A DNA stretch of 64,000 bases from Desulfobacter sp. (lineage in GTDB: Bacteria > Desulfobacterota > Desulfobacteria > Desulfobacterales > Desulfobacteraceae), in assembly GCA_028768545.1 (NCBI GenBank), contig CP054838.1:1047501-1111500 (forward strand), in the 5' to 3' direction. Of this stretch, positions 46,706 to 56,870 are shown one piece after another. Made by a program: the position numbers and the translations under genes. The first letter of the stretch is position 1. Every line of letters starts with the position of its first letter. The notes beneath the pieces were generated by a model. The model saw nothing but the letters and a program-made list of their open reading frames with translations. It searched no databases and had not been told where the DNA came from.

Positions 46706-47134
46706 ATGAAAAAACGTAATCTGTTTGTCTTGGTATTCATTTCTCTGTTGTTTCTCACAGCACAGATTTCCCTTGCCAAGGACATGACAGCCAAGGATCT
46801 GGTGGGCGAGGCTAAGAAAAGTATTTGCGAGGTATCTGTGTCCGAGGCCAAGGCCCTATTTGACAAGGGTGGATATATTTTTTTGGACTGCCGTACCAAA
46901 AAAGAATTTAAGATGGGACATGTTCCAGGGGCAATGAATATTCCAAGGGGGCTTTTGGAATTTAAGATCGATAAAAAGATACCGGACAAAACCGCTGAAA
47001 TTGTCATGTACTGCAAGAAAGGTTCAAGGGGATGTCTGGCCACCTGCACCCTTTGCCAGATGGGGTATAAAAACACAAAAAACATGGGCGGCGGCTGGAT
47101 GGCCTGGGAGAAGGCAGGCTATCCTGTTGAGTAA
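46706..47134 (+). CDS. periplasmic rhodanese-like protein
   Basis: 142 residues from the ATG at 46706 (AAAGGAGG site). The Sec signal peptide is 1-24, cleaved near ISLA-KD. One rhodanese domain follows (VSVSEAKALFDKGGYIFLDCR, quoted in part, and GHVPGAMNIPRG), with the catalytic Cys C103 in VMYCKKGSRG. Three more Cys (C41, C110, C114/C117 region) are unusual. It probably handles reduced sulfur or selenium species or thiols in the periplasm. It follows the cytochrome by 74 bp and should share its sigma54 promoter. Confidence 0.88.
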   Translation: MKKRNLFVLVFISLLFLTAQISLAKDMTAKDLVGEAKKSICEVSVSEAKALFDKGGYIFLDCRTKKEFKMGHVPGAMNIPRGLLEFKIDKKIPDKTAEIVMYCKKGSRGCLATCTLCQMGYKNTKNMGGGWMAWEKAGYPVE

Positions 47135-47154
47135 CTGACCCGCTGTGATTTCAT

Positions 47155-47196
47155 AAACGGGAGCAGGTCAATTTGAACTGTTCCCGTTTATTCTTT
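47155..47196 (+). terminator. terminator of the cytochrome-rhodanese unit
   Basis: AAACGGGA-GCAG (47155-47166) pairs with CTGT-TCCCGTTT (47178-47189), a 12-bp stem with one G-T pair, followed by ATTCTTT. It closes the cytochrome-rhodanese transcript. Confidence 0.7.
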
Positions 47197-47330
47197 AAGG
47201 CCACTTCTAATCATTGTCTTTTGGCCGCTGTTAATTAAAAAGAAAAAAATTCCCAGGTTTACAAACCAGAGAATCGTCCATAGATTTAATACCATTGATC
47301 GTCCGCTGACACCCTTATTAGGATAAATCC

Positions 47331-49823
47331 ATGGAGACTTTGGTGTTCACCGCAGGATTTGTGCTGATCGCCCTGGCATCAAAACAGTTGGGGGCAAGCC
47401 TTTCGAAGACCGGCCTGCCGCTGATCAGCGCTTTTCTGCTCACCGGAATTCTGGCCGGTCCCTACGTGTTGGGGATGATCACCAAAGAGGCGGTTGACAC
47501 TTTATCCTTTGTGGATGAAATTTCCCTGGGATTCATCGCCTTTGCAGCAGGGGCTGAACTCTATTTAAAAGATCTGCGAAGCAAACTATTAAGCATTGCC
47601 TGGATTACGGCCGGTCTGGTTTCTTTTACATTTTGTCTTACCTCGATTGCCTTTTATCTGATGGCCGGACATATCCCGTTTATGGCAACCATGCCGACGG
47701 CTGCAAAGGCTGCTGTGGCCATTCTGGCCGGGGCCATTCTTGTGGCCCGGTCTCCTTCGTCTGCCATCGCCATTGTCAATGAACTGCGCGCCAAAGGTCC
47801 GTTTACCCAGACGGTGCTCGGTGTGACCGTTATCATGGACGTGGTGGTCATTGTTCTGTTTTCCGCCAATTCTTCGGTGGCCGATGCCCTGCTGACAGGA
47901 TTGCGTTTTAATTTGGGTTTTGTCCTGGTTCTTGTCTTTGAACTGGGCGGCTCACTGTGTTTAGGCGTTCTTGTGTCCCGAATCCTTTTGAGGATAATGC
48001 GTGTCCCAGCGCCTTCTTTGCTAAAAACGGCGGCCATTCTGGCAACGGGGTATCTTGTCTTTGTTCTGTCCGCAGGCATCCGGCAGTTTACCCATGACCG
48101 TTTTTTTGCGGAAATTCTGTTTGAACCGCTGCTGATCTGCATGGTGGCCGGTTTTTTTATATCCAATGCCTCACGGTTCAGAACGGAATTTTTAAAACTC
48201 CTCTACGACATTGGTCCTGTGGTTTATATCACTTTTTTTACCCTCACCGGCGCCTCGCTGTCCCTGGATGTGCTGGCGGCCACATGGCCGGTGGCCGTTG
48301 TCCTTTTTCTGGTCCGGACAACAGCTGTTTTTTTAGGTTCATTTGTCGGCGGAACCCTTGCCGGAAATCCGGCCAAAGCCAATTCGGTGAGCTGGATGGC
48401 CTTTATTACCCAGGCCGGTGTAGGGCTTGGACTTGCAAAAGACGTGGTGTTTGAGTTTCCCGGGTTCGGCAGTCCCTTTGCCACCATTATTATCTCTGTT
48501 ATCATCCTGAACCAGCTTGTGGGGCCGCCGTTGTTCAAGTTTGCCATTAAGCTGATGAAAGAAGATCATCCAAAGTCTGACAAAGACCTGGCCGGGGGGA
48601 TAAAAAAAGCAATTATCTTTGGAACGGACGGCCAGGCATCGGCCCTGGCCATGTCCCTTGTGTCCCAGGGCTGGCAGGTAAAACTGGCCATGAACGGCAA
48701 GGCGGGGCCAATGGAAAATTTTGAAGATATAAAGGTGGAACATTTTTCACAATTTACCCGGGGGGAATTGGAAGGGATCGGATGCCACAGGGCCGGGGCC
48801 ATTGTCACCATGCTTTCCGACGAGGAAAATTACAGGATCTGTGAAATTGCCTATGAGAATTTTGGCGGTCAGACCCTGATTGCAAGGATAAACCACCGGG
48901 TAAATACCCCAGGATTCCAGTCTTTGGGAGTCCTGGTGGTGGATCCGTCCACGGCAATTGTGGGATTGTTGGATCATTTTGTCCGGTCTCCGGCTGCGGC
49001 ATCCCTGCTGATGGGGATGCACAAAGAAAGAAATGTCGTGGACCTGAGGATTCAGAATCCCGACCTGGCCGGCCTGGCATTGAGAGACCTTCGCCTTCCA
49101 TTTGATCTGGTGATCATGTCTGTGCGGCGAAGGGGGGTGTTGTTCGTGCCCCACGGATTTACCCGGCTGGAACCCGGAGATCTGGTCACCGTTCTGGGAT
49201 CGGAAATTTCCATAAAAGAACTTTCATTACGCTTTGGTCTCAACCAAAAAGAGGCCATGGCCCAGATGGTGGAAAAGGCGGCGGCAACAGAGCTTAAAGA
49301 TGAGGTGCCCATTCAAAAAAAGCTCCGGCAGATGATCACGTCTCCTGATCATACCCGGCCGGACCGGTTTGACCGCCTGGTGGCCAAAAGCCAGGTCATG
49401 GATTTAAAAAAACAGATTGACAAAGATGGGTTTTTCAAACGGGCAGCCAATGCCATGGCCGGCCCCTTGGGGGCATCTGCCGAGGAACTCTTCCAAATGC
49501 TGACCAAGCGCGAGGAGGAGATGACCACTGTTCTTGCCCCCGGTCTTGCCGTGCCCCATGTGATCCTCAACGGCCGGGAGCAGTTTTGTCTTCTCCTGGT
49601 CCGGTGCAGAAAGGGGATTGTGTTTTCTTCTTCCCAGCCCCTTGTCTATGCCGCCTTTGTCCTGATCGGGTCAAGGGATCAGAGGCTTTTTCATCTTCAG
49701 GCGCTTTCGGCAATTGCCCGGATTGTACTGGATCCCGGGTTTGAACAAAAATGGAGGCGTGCAAAAGGCAAAACAGCCTTACGGCAAATGATGATCAATG
49801 CTGACAGGCCGCGTGATACTTAA
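47331..49823 (+). CDS. Kef-type cation/proton antiporter fused to RCK-like and PTS-EIIA-like domains
   Basis: 830 residues. About twelve membrane segments (1-405) form a CPA2 antiporter domain with LTGILAGPYVLGM and FIAFAAGAELYLKDLR. A soluble TrkA-N-like domain (about 425-540, KAIIFGTDGQASALAMSLV) and a TrkA-C-like part (about 580-645, PGDLVTVLGSE) are gating modules. The C-terminal 130 residues resemble a PTS EIIA domain with a His in LAVPHVILNG. Control of ion flux by a phosphotransfer-like domain is inferred. The EIIA His may be a relic. Confidence 0.85.
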   Translation: METLVFTAGFVLIALASKQLGASLSKTGLPLISAFLLTGILAGPYVLGMITKEAVDTLSFVDEISLGFIAFAAGAELYLKDLRSKLLSIAWITAGLVSFTFCLTSIAFYLMAGHIPFMATMPTAAKAAVAILAGAILVARSPSSAIAIVNELRAKGPFTQTVLGVTVIMDVVVIVLFSANSSVADALLTGLRFNLGFVLVLVFELGGSLCLGVLVSRILLRIMRVPAPSLLKTAAILATGYLVFVLSAGIRQFTHDRFFAEILFEPLLICMVAGFFISNASRFRTEFLKLLYDIGPVVYITFFTLTGASLSLDVLAATWPVAVVLFLVRTTAVFLGSFVGGTLAGNPAKANSVSWMAFITQAGVGLGLAKDVVFEFPGFGSPFATIIISVIILNQLVGPPLFKFAIKLMKEDHPKSDKDLAGGIKKAIIFGTDGQASALAMSLVSQGWQVKLAMNGKAGPMENFEDIKVEHFSQFTRGELEGIGCHRAGAIVTMLSDEENYRICEIAYENFGGQTLIARINHRVNTPGFQSLGVLVVDPSTAIVGLLDHFVRSPAAASLLMGMHKERNVVDLRIQNPDLAGLALRDLRLPFDLVIMSVRRRGVLFVPHGFTRLEPGDLVTVLGSEISIKELSLRFGLNQKEAMAQMVEKAAATELKDEVPIQKKLRQMITSPDHTRPDRFDRLVAKSQVMDLKKQIDKDGFFKRAANAMAGPLGASAEELFQMLTKREEEMTTVLAPGLAVPHVILNGREQFCLLLVRCRKGIVFSSSQPLVYAAFVLIGSRDQRLFHLQALSAIARIVLDPGFEQKWRRAKGKTALRQMMINADRPRDT

Positions 49824-49888
49824 ATCCGGCATTTTTTGTTTTGAGTTTTGGCGGGCTTGCAATATTCAGGTGATAAAAGGAGGTTTTT

Positions 49889-50434
49889 ATGAAATTTAAG
49901 GGAATCAACCACCTTGCAATGGTGACAGGGGATATGGAATCCACCATCCGGTTCTGGCGTGACCTCATTGGTATGCGCTTAATCAACGGATTTGGCCAAA
50001 GGGGATTCCGGCATTATTTCTTTGAGATTGATGACAAAAACACCCTGGCGTTTTTTGAGTGGGACGGGGCGCAGCCCGTGGAACCAAAGGACCATGGGGT
50101 GCCGTTTAAAGGGCCGATCGTATTTGACCATATCGCCTTTGGCGTGGATTCCAGCCGCGAGGCATGGCAGCTCAAGGATAAACTTGAGGCGGCCGGGTTT
50201 GAATGTTCGGATCTCATTGATCATGGGTTCATCCATTCCATTTATTCTTTTGATCCCAACGGTATTCCCATTGAATTCTGCTACGAGGCAGGAGAGCGTG
50301 ATTTTCGTAAAAATCCTGTTTTAAAGGATGATGATCCGCCCCCTGCTGCCCTTGAAGGGGCTGAGCCCCAGCCGGGAAAATGGCCCCGGGTCAAGCGTCC
50401 GACACCAGAAGAGGAGAGGTTTGTCTCCAGATGA
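49889..50434 (+). CDS. VOC-family (glyoxalase/bleomycin resistance fold) protein
   Basis: 181 residues after AAAGGAGG. Vicinal-oxygen-chelate motifs include NHLAMVTGDMESTIRFWRD (His7-8 ligand region), FFEIDDKNTLAFFE, FDHIAFGVD and a final Glu in NGIPIEFCY. These supply the usual metal-binding His/His/Glu set. Members are glyoxalases, dioxygenases or epimerases, so no substrate can be named. A Pro-rich tail (about 150-181) is less typical. It precedes a crotonase by 180 bp on the same strand. Confidence 0.85.
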   Translation: MKFKGINHLAMVTGDMESTIRFWRDLIGMRLINGFGQRGFRHYFFEIDDKNTLAFFEWDGAQPVEPKDHGVPFKGPIVFDHIAFGVDSSREAWQLKDKLEAAGFECSDLIDHGFIHSIYSFDPNGIPIEFCYEAGERDFRKNPVLKDDDPPPAALEGAEPQPGKWPRVKRPTPEEERFVSR

Positions 50435-50615
50435 AAACAGATAGGCCTTTTTGGGATGAGCTCAACCCGGACAGCTTTTTTTTTCTGATTTGCAGTGAAG
50501 GCCTTCAGGTGGTATGACAAATCAGTCATTTCAGGACGATAAAAAAACAGGCACCACCTTCCGGATAACCACCCGGGCAAGATCCGGGAAAAAAAATTAG
50601 ACAAGGATACCCCAT

Positions 50616-51398
50616 TTGGATACCCCGCCCATACGTTATGATAAAAAAGGTAAGATAGCTGTTATTACCCTGAACCGGCCGGAGAACAGGAACAGCATGG
50701 ACCGGGAAACCATGCCTGGGTTCCAGAAAATACTGGGACAGGTAAAACAGGACCGGGAGTTGCGCTGCCTTATCATTACCGGCAGCGGCACCACCTTTTG
50801 CAGCGGTCCTGATTTTAAAAGCGGGGTCATAAAACAGGACGCACCCCTTCCCAACAAGGCGCTTCTGGATTTATACCAGCCTTTTCTTGATGTGGGAACG
50901 CTTAAAATTCCCGTTATTGCAGCTGTAAACGGACACGCCATTGGCGGGGGGCTGGGCCTTGCCCTGATGTGTGATATCCGGGTGGTAAACCGTCAGGCAA
51001 AGATGGGCGCCAATTTTGCCCGTCTGGGGCTTCATTCGGGAATGGCCATCTCCTATACCCTGCCCCGGCTGGTGGGGCTGGCAAAGGCAAATGAACTCTT
51101 GTTCACAGGATCCATTTTTACCGGGGAACAGGCCTTTTCCATGGGGCTTGTAAACTATGCAGTGGACAAGGATGAGGTTATGGAAAAGGCCATGGCCATT
51201 GCCCGTGAGATTGCCCTTTGTGCGCCGGTTGCCGTGCAAATGATGAAGCATTCCATCTATCAGGGCCTTGACTGGAATCCTGAAAAAGCGGCTGAGATGG
51301 AAGCCCATGTTCAGTCTCGGATCTTTGAAATGGCAGATGCCCAAGAAGGCATCAGCGCGCTGCTTGAAAAGCGAGAGCCCCGGTTTCAAGGCAAATAG
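50616..51398 (+). CDS. enoyl-CoA hydratase/isomerase (crotonase) family protein
   Basis: 260 residues starting at TTG 50616. Crotonase signatures: ITLNRPENRNSMD, the oxyanion-hole segment TGSGTTFCSGPDFKSG, and NGHAIGGGLGLALMCDIRV. One catalytic Glu in the standard hydratases is not in its usual place (here LGLHSGMAISYTLPRLVG), so hydratase activity is not assured; isomerase or hydrolase roles are possible. It likely acts on an acyl-CoA in the cytoplasm, perhaps of fatty or aromatic acid breakdown. Confidence 0.88.
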   Translation: MDTPPIRYDKKGKIAVITLNRPENRNSMDRETMPGFQKILGQVKQDRELRCLIITGSGTTFCSGPDFKSGVIKQDAPLPNKALLDLYQPFLDVGTLKIPVIAAVNGHAIGGGLGLALMCDIRVVNRQAKMGANFARLGLHSGMAISYTLPRLVGLAKANELLFTGSIFTGEQAFSMGLVNYAVDKDEVMEKAMAIAREIALCAPVAVQMMKHSIYQGLDWNPEKAAEMEAHVQSRIFEMADAQEGISALLEKREPRFQGK

Positions 51399-51468
51399 CT
51401 CTGGGCCAGACTTCTGGTATTTAAAGATCCCTCAGATATTTGTTTTCATGGCGGCTGCAGCAAAGAGA

Positions 51469-52830
51469 TCAGGCCTTGGATCCAATTTTTTTATTCAGCG
51501 TTTTTAAGGTCAGAAAATAAAGCCCTGCAACGATGACCCCTTTGAACAGGCTGCTGATACTGATGCACCACCAGATTCCGTCATATGTATACGATGTGAA
51601 ATGGACGACAAAAAGTGCTGCAGGAATTCTGAGTCCTGTAAAAATAAAGCTTGTAAACGAAGGCTGTCTTGTTTTTCCAAGACCGTAAAATCCCCCGGAA
51701 GATGTTATTTCAATATACATGAAAATTTGGGAGACCGCAATGATTTTAAGGTACAAGGCCCCTGTGACTATCATCTCATGTTCATTTGAGAACAAAGAGA
51801 AAAGCGGTTTTCCAAAAAAGAAGAATGCAATGGTTGCAATCAGCCCTAAGCTTATGCTCAAAAAGAGAATCACATAATACCCCTGCTTGATTCTGTCATA
51901 CTTTTTTGCCCCGTAATTTTGGCCGGTAAATGCTGCAAGGGCGGTGGAAAACCCAAGGGCGGTATTCCATGACAGGGCTTCAATACTTGCCCCGATATTC
52001 TGGACACCCAGGGGGATGGTTCCATATGCGGATACAATCCTTGCGATGCACATAGAAAAAATACAAAATGACATATGTCCCAGGGCGACCGGGATACCAA
52101 TTCTTAAAATTCTTTTTACAATTTTGATTCTAAGGGGCGCAAATACTCTGAGGCAGGGGAGAACAGATTGTGTTGACTTAAGTTTAAAAAGAAAAATTAA
52201 AAATACCAGTATATTGGAAATCGTGGTCGCAATTGCAGCTCCTTTTATGCCAAGCTCGGGAACAAACCAGAGCCCGAAAATCAAAATAGGATCCAGAACC
52301 ATATTTACAATCAAGCCGATAGAATTTACATAAAAAGGGGTTTTACTATTGCCAAAGCCCAGGTAAACGGCACTCATAACCGGGTTGACCACGGCAAAGC
52401 ACATTCCAATTGATACGATTCTAAGGTAATGAACCGCTTTTACCATGACCTGAGGTTCCAGCCTAAAAAAGCTGAGAAGACTGCCCGCAAAAATAATAAT
52501 CAGCAAATTGATGATAAATGAAGCAGACAGCCCGATGGTCAAGGCATTTTCCGCTACCTGTCTGGCCGTTGAAACCTCTTTTTTCCCCACAGACTGGGCA
52601 ACAAGGGTTTCTGTTCCTGATTTTGTCGTATAAAAAAGACTCATCAAAAGCCAGATGAAAAATCCGGCGGTGGTGGCCGCCGTAATGGTTGCTGATCCCG
52701 TGCGCCCAAGCCATACAACATCGGTAAGATTATAGGCCATCTGGATAAAGGATGTGCCGATAATGGGAAAAGAGAGCTTGATTATTTTTGCCGCTATGGG
52801 ACCTGATGTTAAATTTGTTTCTTTTTTCAT
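51469..52830 (-). CDS. MATE-family efflux transporter
   Basis: 453 residues with about twelve membrane segments in two halves. The first begins with LTSGPIAAKIIKLSFPIIG and AYNLTDVVWLG, and the second with RILRIGIPVALGHM. These are the paired MatE domains of multidrug and toxin extrusion antiporters, which use Na+ or H+. It is convergent with the crotonase. Substrate unknown. Confidence 0.92.
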   Translation of the reverse strand: MKKETNLTSGPIAAKIIKLSFPIIGTSFIQMAYNLTDVVWLGRTGSATITAATTAGFFIWLLMSLFYTTKSGTETLVAQSVGKKEVSTARQVAENALTIGLSASFIINLLIIIFAGSLLSFFRLEPQVMVKAVHYLRIVSIGMCFAVVNPVMSAVYLGFGNSKTPFYVNSIGLIVNMVLDPILIFGLWFVPELGIKGAAIATTISNILVFLIFLFKLKSTQSVLPCLRVFAPLRIKIVKRILRIGIPVALGHMSFCIFSMCIARIVSAYGTIPLGVQNIGASIEALSWNTALGFSTALAAFTGQNYGAKKYDRIKQGYYVILFLSISLGLIATIAFFFFGKPLFSLFSNEHEMIVTGALYLKIIAVSQIFMYIEITSSGGFYGLGKTRQPSFTSFIFTGLRIPAALFVVHFTSYTYDGIWWCISISSLFKGVIVAGLYFLTLKTLNKKIGSKA

Positions 52831-53288
52831 TCGTTGATCTTTAATAAAAAATTATCGGTCAGAATCAAGGTCAGGGCTCACGCAAAACCCCGGATCTTTA
52901 AACCGGAATCATTAGATAACAAAATCCATGGCAAATAAAAAGATCCTGTTGATCTTCCACACAGATCTTGGAATTCGGTATTTTTTTTAAACCCCATAAA
53001 ATGTTCATCCGTATGAGCCGAACCTTTGACTGCTGGGGCCGAGGATTTTTTCTGCCATTGTTTGGGCAGCCAATTTTGCGATGATCATTCAGCTCAATGG
53101 CCTGGGATGATCCTCCTTTTTTTAAGGCCCATGCCGGATGAAACAATCCGTTTATATGGAGTACCCTGTGTTTTTATACGCATAAATTAGCAGATTTAAA
53201 TAAAAATCAATCCTGTTAGCGCTAAATAAAAATATCGCATTTTTATAGTGGTTTGACCATTTTAACCGGCAGTATCGGAATAAACGCC
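52831..53288. other. intergenic, divergent promoter region
   Basis: 458 bp between the divergent MATE and receiver-PPDK genes. The right half is AT-rich and contains TTAGCGCTAAA, a short palindrome near 53218-53226. No gene, terminator or sigma54 site was recognised. Confidence 0.45.
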
Positions 53289-55419
53289 ATGAGTAAGACA
53301 ACAGAGCCGCTCACCCGACAGAGCAGACCCGAAGTTTTCAGGGAGCTTGCCCCCCAAAAAATCCGGGAGATACTTCTTATTTCAAGTTCATACAATATTT
53401 ATAATATGGAAGAGGACGGCAGCCTTACCTCAAAAATGGTCAATGAGTACAAGGGGCTGAATCTTTCCTGTCCTCCGAGGATTACAGGAGTCTCGTCCGT
53501 TGAGGCCATGGCGCTTTTGACAGACCAGCGGTTTGATCTGGTCTTTATGGTGCCCCATTTGGACAAGATGGATCCCTTGTGCCTGGGCCGGCAAATCAAG
53601 GAGATTTGTCCGGATATCATGGTGATACTGCTTTTGCCCGGCACCCGGGGCACCCTGCCCGAATTAAAGCAGCAGAAGATTGACGGGGTCGACTGGACCT
53701 TTACCTGGTCCGGCAACCCGGACATGCTGCTGGCCATGGTCAAGCTCACCGAAGACCGTCTCAACGTCGGTCATGACATCAAGGTGGCCAATGTGCGTGT
53801 GATTATCCTGGTGGAGGATTCCCCTGAATATGCCGCCTGTTTCCTGCCCATGATTTACAGGGAAATTGTCCGCCAGACCCAGGCGCTTGTGAAAATCGGA
53901 TGCAGCGACTGCCTCAAGCTGGCGGCAATGGGAAAACGGCCAAAAGTCCTGATGGCCTCAAATTACGAAGAAGCCAAGGACCTGTATGAGCAGTACGGGT
54001 CCCATCTTTTGTGCGTGATCTCGGATACGCGGCTTCCCAGATCAGAAAAAGAGGATGACCGGGCCGGTATTTCCATTCTATCGCAAATCCGTGAAGATAT
54101 CCCTGAAATTCCTTTGCTCTTGATGAGTGCTGAAACAAAAAACCGGGAAAAGGCCCGGCAGATACCAGCGGTTTTTCTGGATAAAAATGCGTCTGACCTG
54201 AACCAAGACCTTCATCTTTTTTTCCGGAACCATCTGGGATTTGGGGATTTTGTCTTCCGAAACCGGGCAGGAGAAGAGATTGACCGGGCCTCAAACCTTG
54301 CGGTGTTGGAGAAAAAGCTGGCTGCCATTCCCGATGAGTCGGTCCTTTTCCATGCTGAGCAACACCATTTTTCCACCTGGCTCATGGCCCGTTGTGAAGT
54401 GGGGACGGCCCTTGAGGTCAGGGCGGTAAAACCCAATGATTTTGATACCATTGACGGGCTGCGCAGCCATATTATCGGCCAGATCCGGGATTTGAGAAAG
54501 CACCGACACAAAGGACTGACCCTTCAATTTAATGCCGATCTATTTGATGCCGATGTCATGGATTTTTCAAAAATAGGGACGGGCTCCATGGGCGGCAAAG
54601 CCAGGGGGCTGGCCTTTATGGCGGATCTTTTGACCCGCCATCCTGAAATCCAAGAGCAATATCCCAAAATAAAGATCAAAATTCCCAACACCCTGGTGCT
54701 CTGTAGCGATCTGTTTGACGGCTTTGTGGCTGATAACCATCTCAAGGATCTTGTCCTAAGGGGGCTTTCCTTAGAACAGATTGTCCAGGGATTTCTGGAT
54801 GCTCCTCTGCCCGATGATCTGATCCGAAAACTTGAGATTTTTCTGGACCAGGTCAGGGTGCCCCTGGCCGTGAGGTCCTCAAGCCAGTTAGAGGATGATA
54901 GGTTCACCCCCTATGCCGGCCTTTACAAGACCTATAAAATTCCCAACAACCATGAGGATCCAAAGGTGCGGCTGGACCATCTGGTGACAGCGGTCAAGCT
55001 GGTCTATGCATCCACCTACTATAAAAATGCCCGGCGGTTTTGCCGGAATATAGCAGAGCAAACAATTACTTGAACAAGGATTTATACAACTTATATTTTC
55101 CCCATGAGATATTCATCAGATTTACGCAAACGCGTTATAGATTTTGTAGAAAATGGAGGAAGCAAGACGGAAGCTGCCAGTCAGTTTAATGTATCCCGTG
55201 GAAGTGTTCACAACTGGACGTCTGCCGAAGATGGTTTGTCATACAAGAAACCCGGTCCAAAAGGACCACGAAGTTTGGATCTGGAAGCTTTGCGCCTCCA
55301 TGTGGAGACAAATGATGACATGACACAATCGGAAAGGGCGCAGCATTTCGGAGTATCCCGTGCCTGTATCTGGTATAATATGAAACAACTCGGAATCACT
55401 CGAAAAAAAAGATGACGGG

Positions 55420-56870
55420 GGGAATGTTCAGAATTCTGTGTCACGGTTTCGGTTCCCGGATCTGCCTCAGCGCCAGCGGAAGTAAAAGTCAGGTCCGAGA
55501 ATGGGCCTTCAATCAGCCACGTCGGAGGAGTTGACTTTTGCTGGAGTGGAGTTCCTGGAACCATCTTTTCCATCTGTAAATAAATCCCTATCAAATTCCC
55601 AGCTCTTTATCCAGCCGGCCTTCAAAGAAAATTGCCAACTGGGAAATTGTCAGTGACCAATTTTGAATCGGCATTGTCCATTTTTTACTGGCGTTCTGGA
55701 TCCCCATGTAAAGCAGCTTTAACAGGCTGTCCTGGTTCGGGAATGATCCCTTTGTTTTGGTCAGTTTTCGAAACTGTCGATGCACAGCCTCAATGGTATT
55801 TGTGGTGTATATTATCCGTCGAATCTCTTCTGGATATTTAAAGAAATGACTGAGGCGTTCCCAGTTGTTCCGCCAGGATTTTATCACAATCGGGTATTTG
55901 TCATTCCATTTATTTTCCAAGATATCCAGTTCTTCTTCGGCCAGATCCTTATTGACCGCTTTATAAACACGTTTTAGATCTGCCATAAATTCCTTTTTAT
56001 TTTTGGAACCAACGTATTTCAATGAATTTCGGATCTGGTGGACTACGCAGAGTTGAACTTCTGTGTCCGGGAATATGGTCTCAATGGCCTCGGGAAAACC
56101 TTTTAGACCATCAACACAGGCAATCAGGATATCTTTTACCCCTCGGTTTGAAAGGTCTGTTAACACCTGCAGCCAGAAGTTCGCACCCTCATTCTCGGAT
56201 ATGTACAGCCCAAGAACCTCTTTGCGGCCCTCGATATTCACCCCAAGAATTGTGTAAACGGCTTTGCTGGCGACCTTTCCGTTTTCTCGTACTTTATAAT
56301 GTATGGCATCAAGCCATATGATTGGGTACACATTTTCCAACGGCCTGGCCTGCCATTCTTTGACGGTATGGATGATTTTATCGGTAATGGTGCTCAGAGT
56401 GGCATTTGAAATCTCAAGTCCATAGATTTCCTGTAAATGGGAAGCCATATCATTATAACTCATGCCCAGGCCGTAAAGGGCTATTATCTTTCTTTCAATT
56501 TCATCGCTGAGCGTTGTCTGATGTTTTTTGACGATCTGTGGAGAGAAGGTTCCGTTCCGATCACGCGGGGTTTTTAGCTCAAATTTACCATCCAGGGACT
56601 TAATGGTCTTTCTGCTTTTTCCATTACGGCGGTTGGCAGAAATTTCCTGTCCGAGATGGGACTCCAACTCTCCTTCAAGAGCAGCTTCCGCAAGATTTTT
56701 GATTAATGATGTAAGGACGCCGCCCTTACCTGTGAAGGGTTTACCTTCCTGAATACCTTTAAGAGCTTTTTGAAAATCAAATTCGGTGTTGTCTTCGGTC
56801 ATGTCAGTTCTCCTTATTTAGCTGAGTATATCAGCTTTGATTCAACTGACACAGAATTTTGAACGCCCTC
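55420..56870 (-). mobile_element. IS256-family element, copy C (intact)
   Basis: 1451 bp with terminal inverted repeats GGGAATGTTCAGAATTCTGT... and, reversed, GAGGGCGTTCAAAATTCTGT.... The direct repeat ATGACGGG flanks it at 55412-55419 and 56871-56878, which marks a recent simple insertion into the IS630 transposase just after its slippery run. Confidence 0.95.
55591..56802 (-). CDS. IS256-family transposase, full length
   Basis: 403 residues, with no internal stop and AAGGAGA before the ATG at 56802. It shares the Mutator-type core with copy A (VWLDAIHYKVREN is WLDAIHYKVREN here, IACVDGLKGFPEAIE, TNTIEAVHRQFRKL). It is the only complete IS256 transposase in the window and so the likely source of activity. 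Confidence 0.95.
   Translation of the reverse strand: MTEDNTEFDFQKALKGIQEGKPFTGKGGVLTSLIKNLAEAALEGELESHLGQEISANRRNGKSRKTIKSLDGKFELKTPRDRNGTFSPQIVKKHQTTLSDEIERKIIALYGLGMSYNDMASHLQEIYGLEISNATLSTITDKIIHTVKEWQARPLENVYPIIWLDAIHYKVRENGKVASKAVYTILGVNIEGRKEVLGLYISENEGANFWLQVLTDLSNRGVKDILIACVDGLKGFPEAIETIFPDTEVQLCVVHQIRNSLKYVGSKNKKEFMADLKRVYKAVNKDLAEEELDILENKWNDKYPIVIKSWRNNWERLSHFFKYPEEIRRIIYTTNTIEAVHRQFRKLTKTKGSFPNQDSLLKLLYMGIQNASKKWTMPIQNWSLTISQLAIFFEGRLDKELGI

Noticed and set aside
52898..53146. Minus-strand open frame of 82 codons upstream of the MATE gene
   Set aside because: It has no ribosome site or recognisable family and lies in what should be a divergent promoter region.
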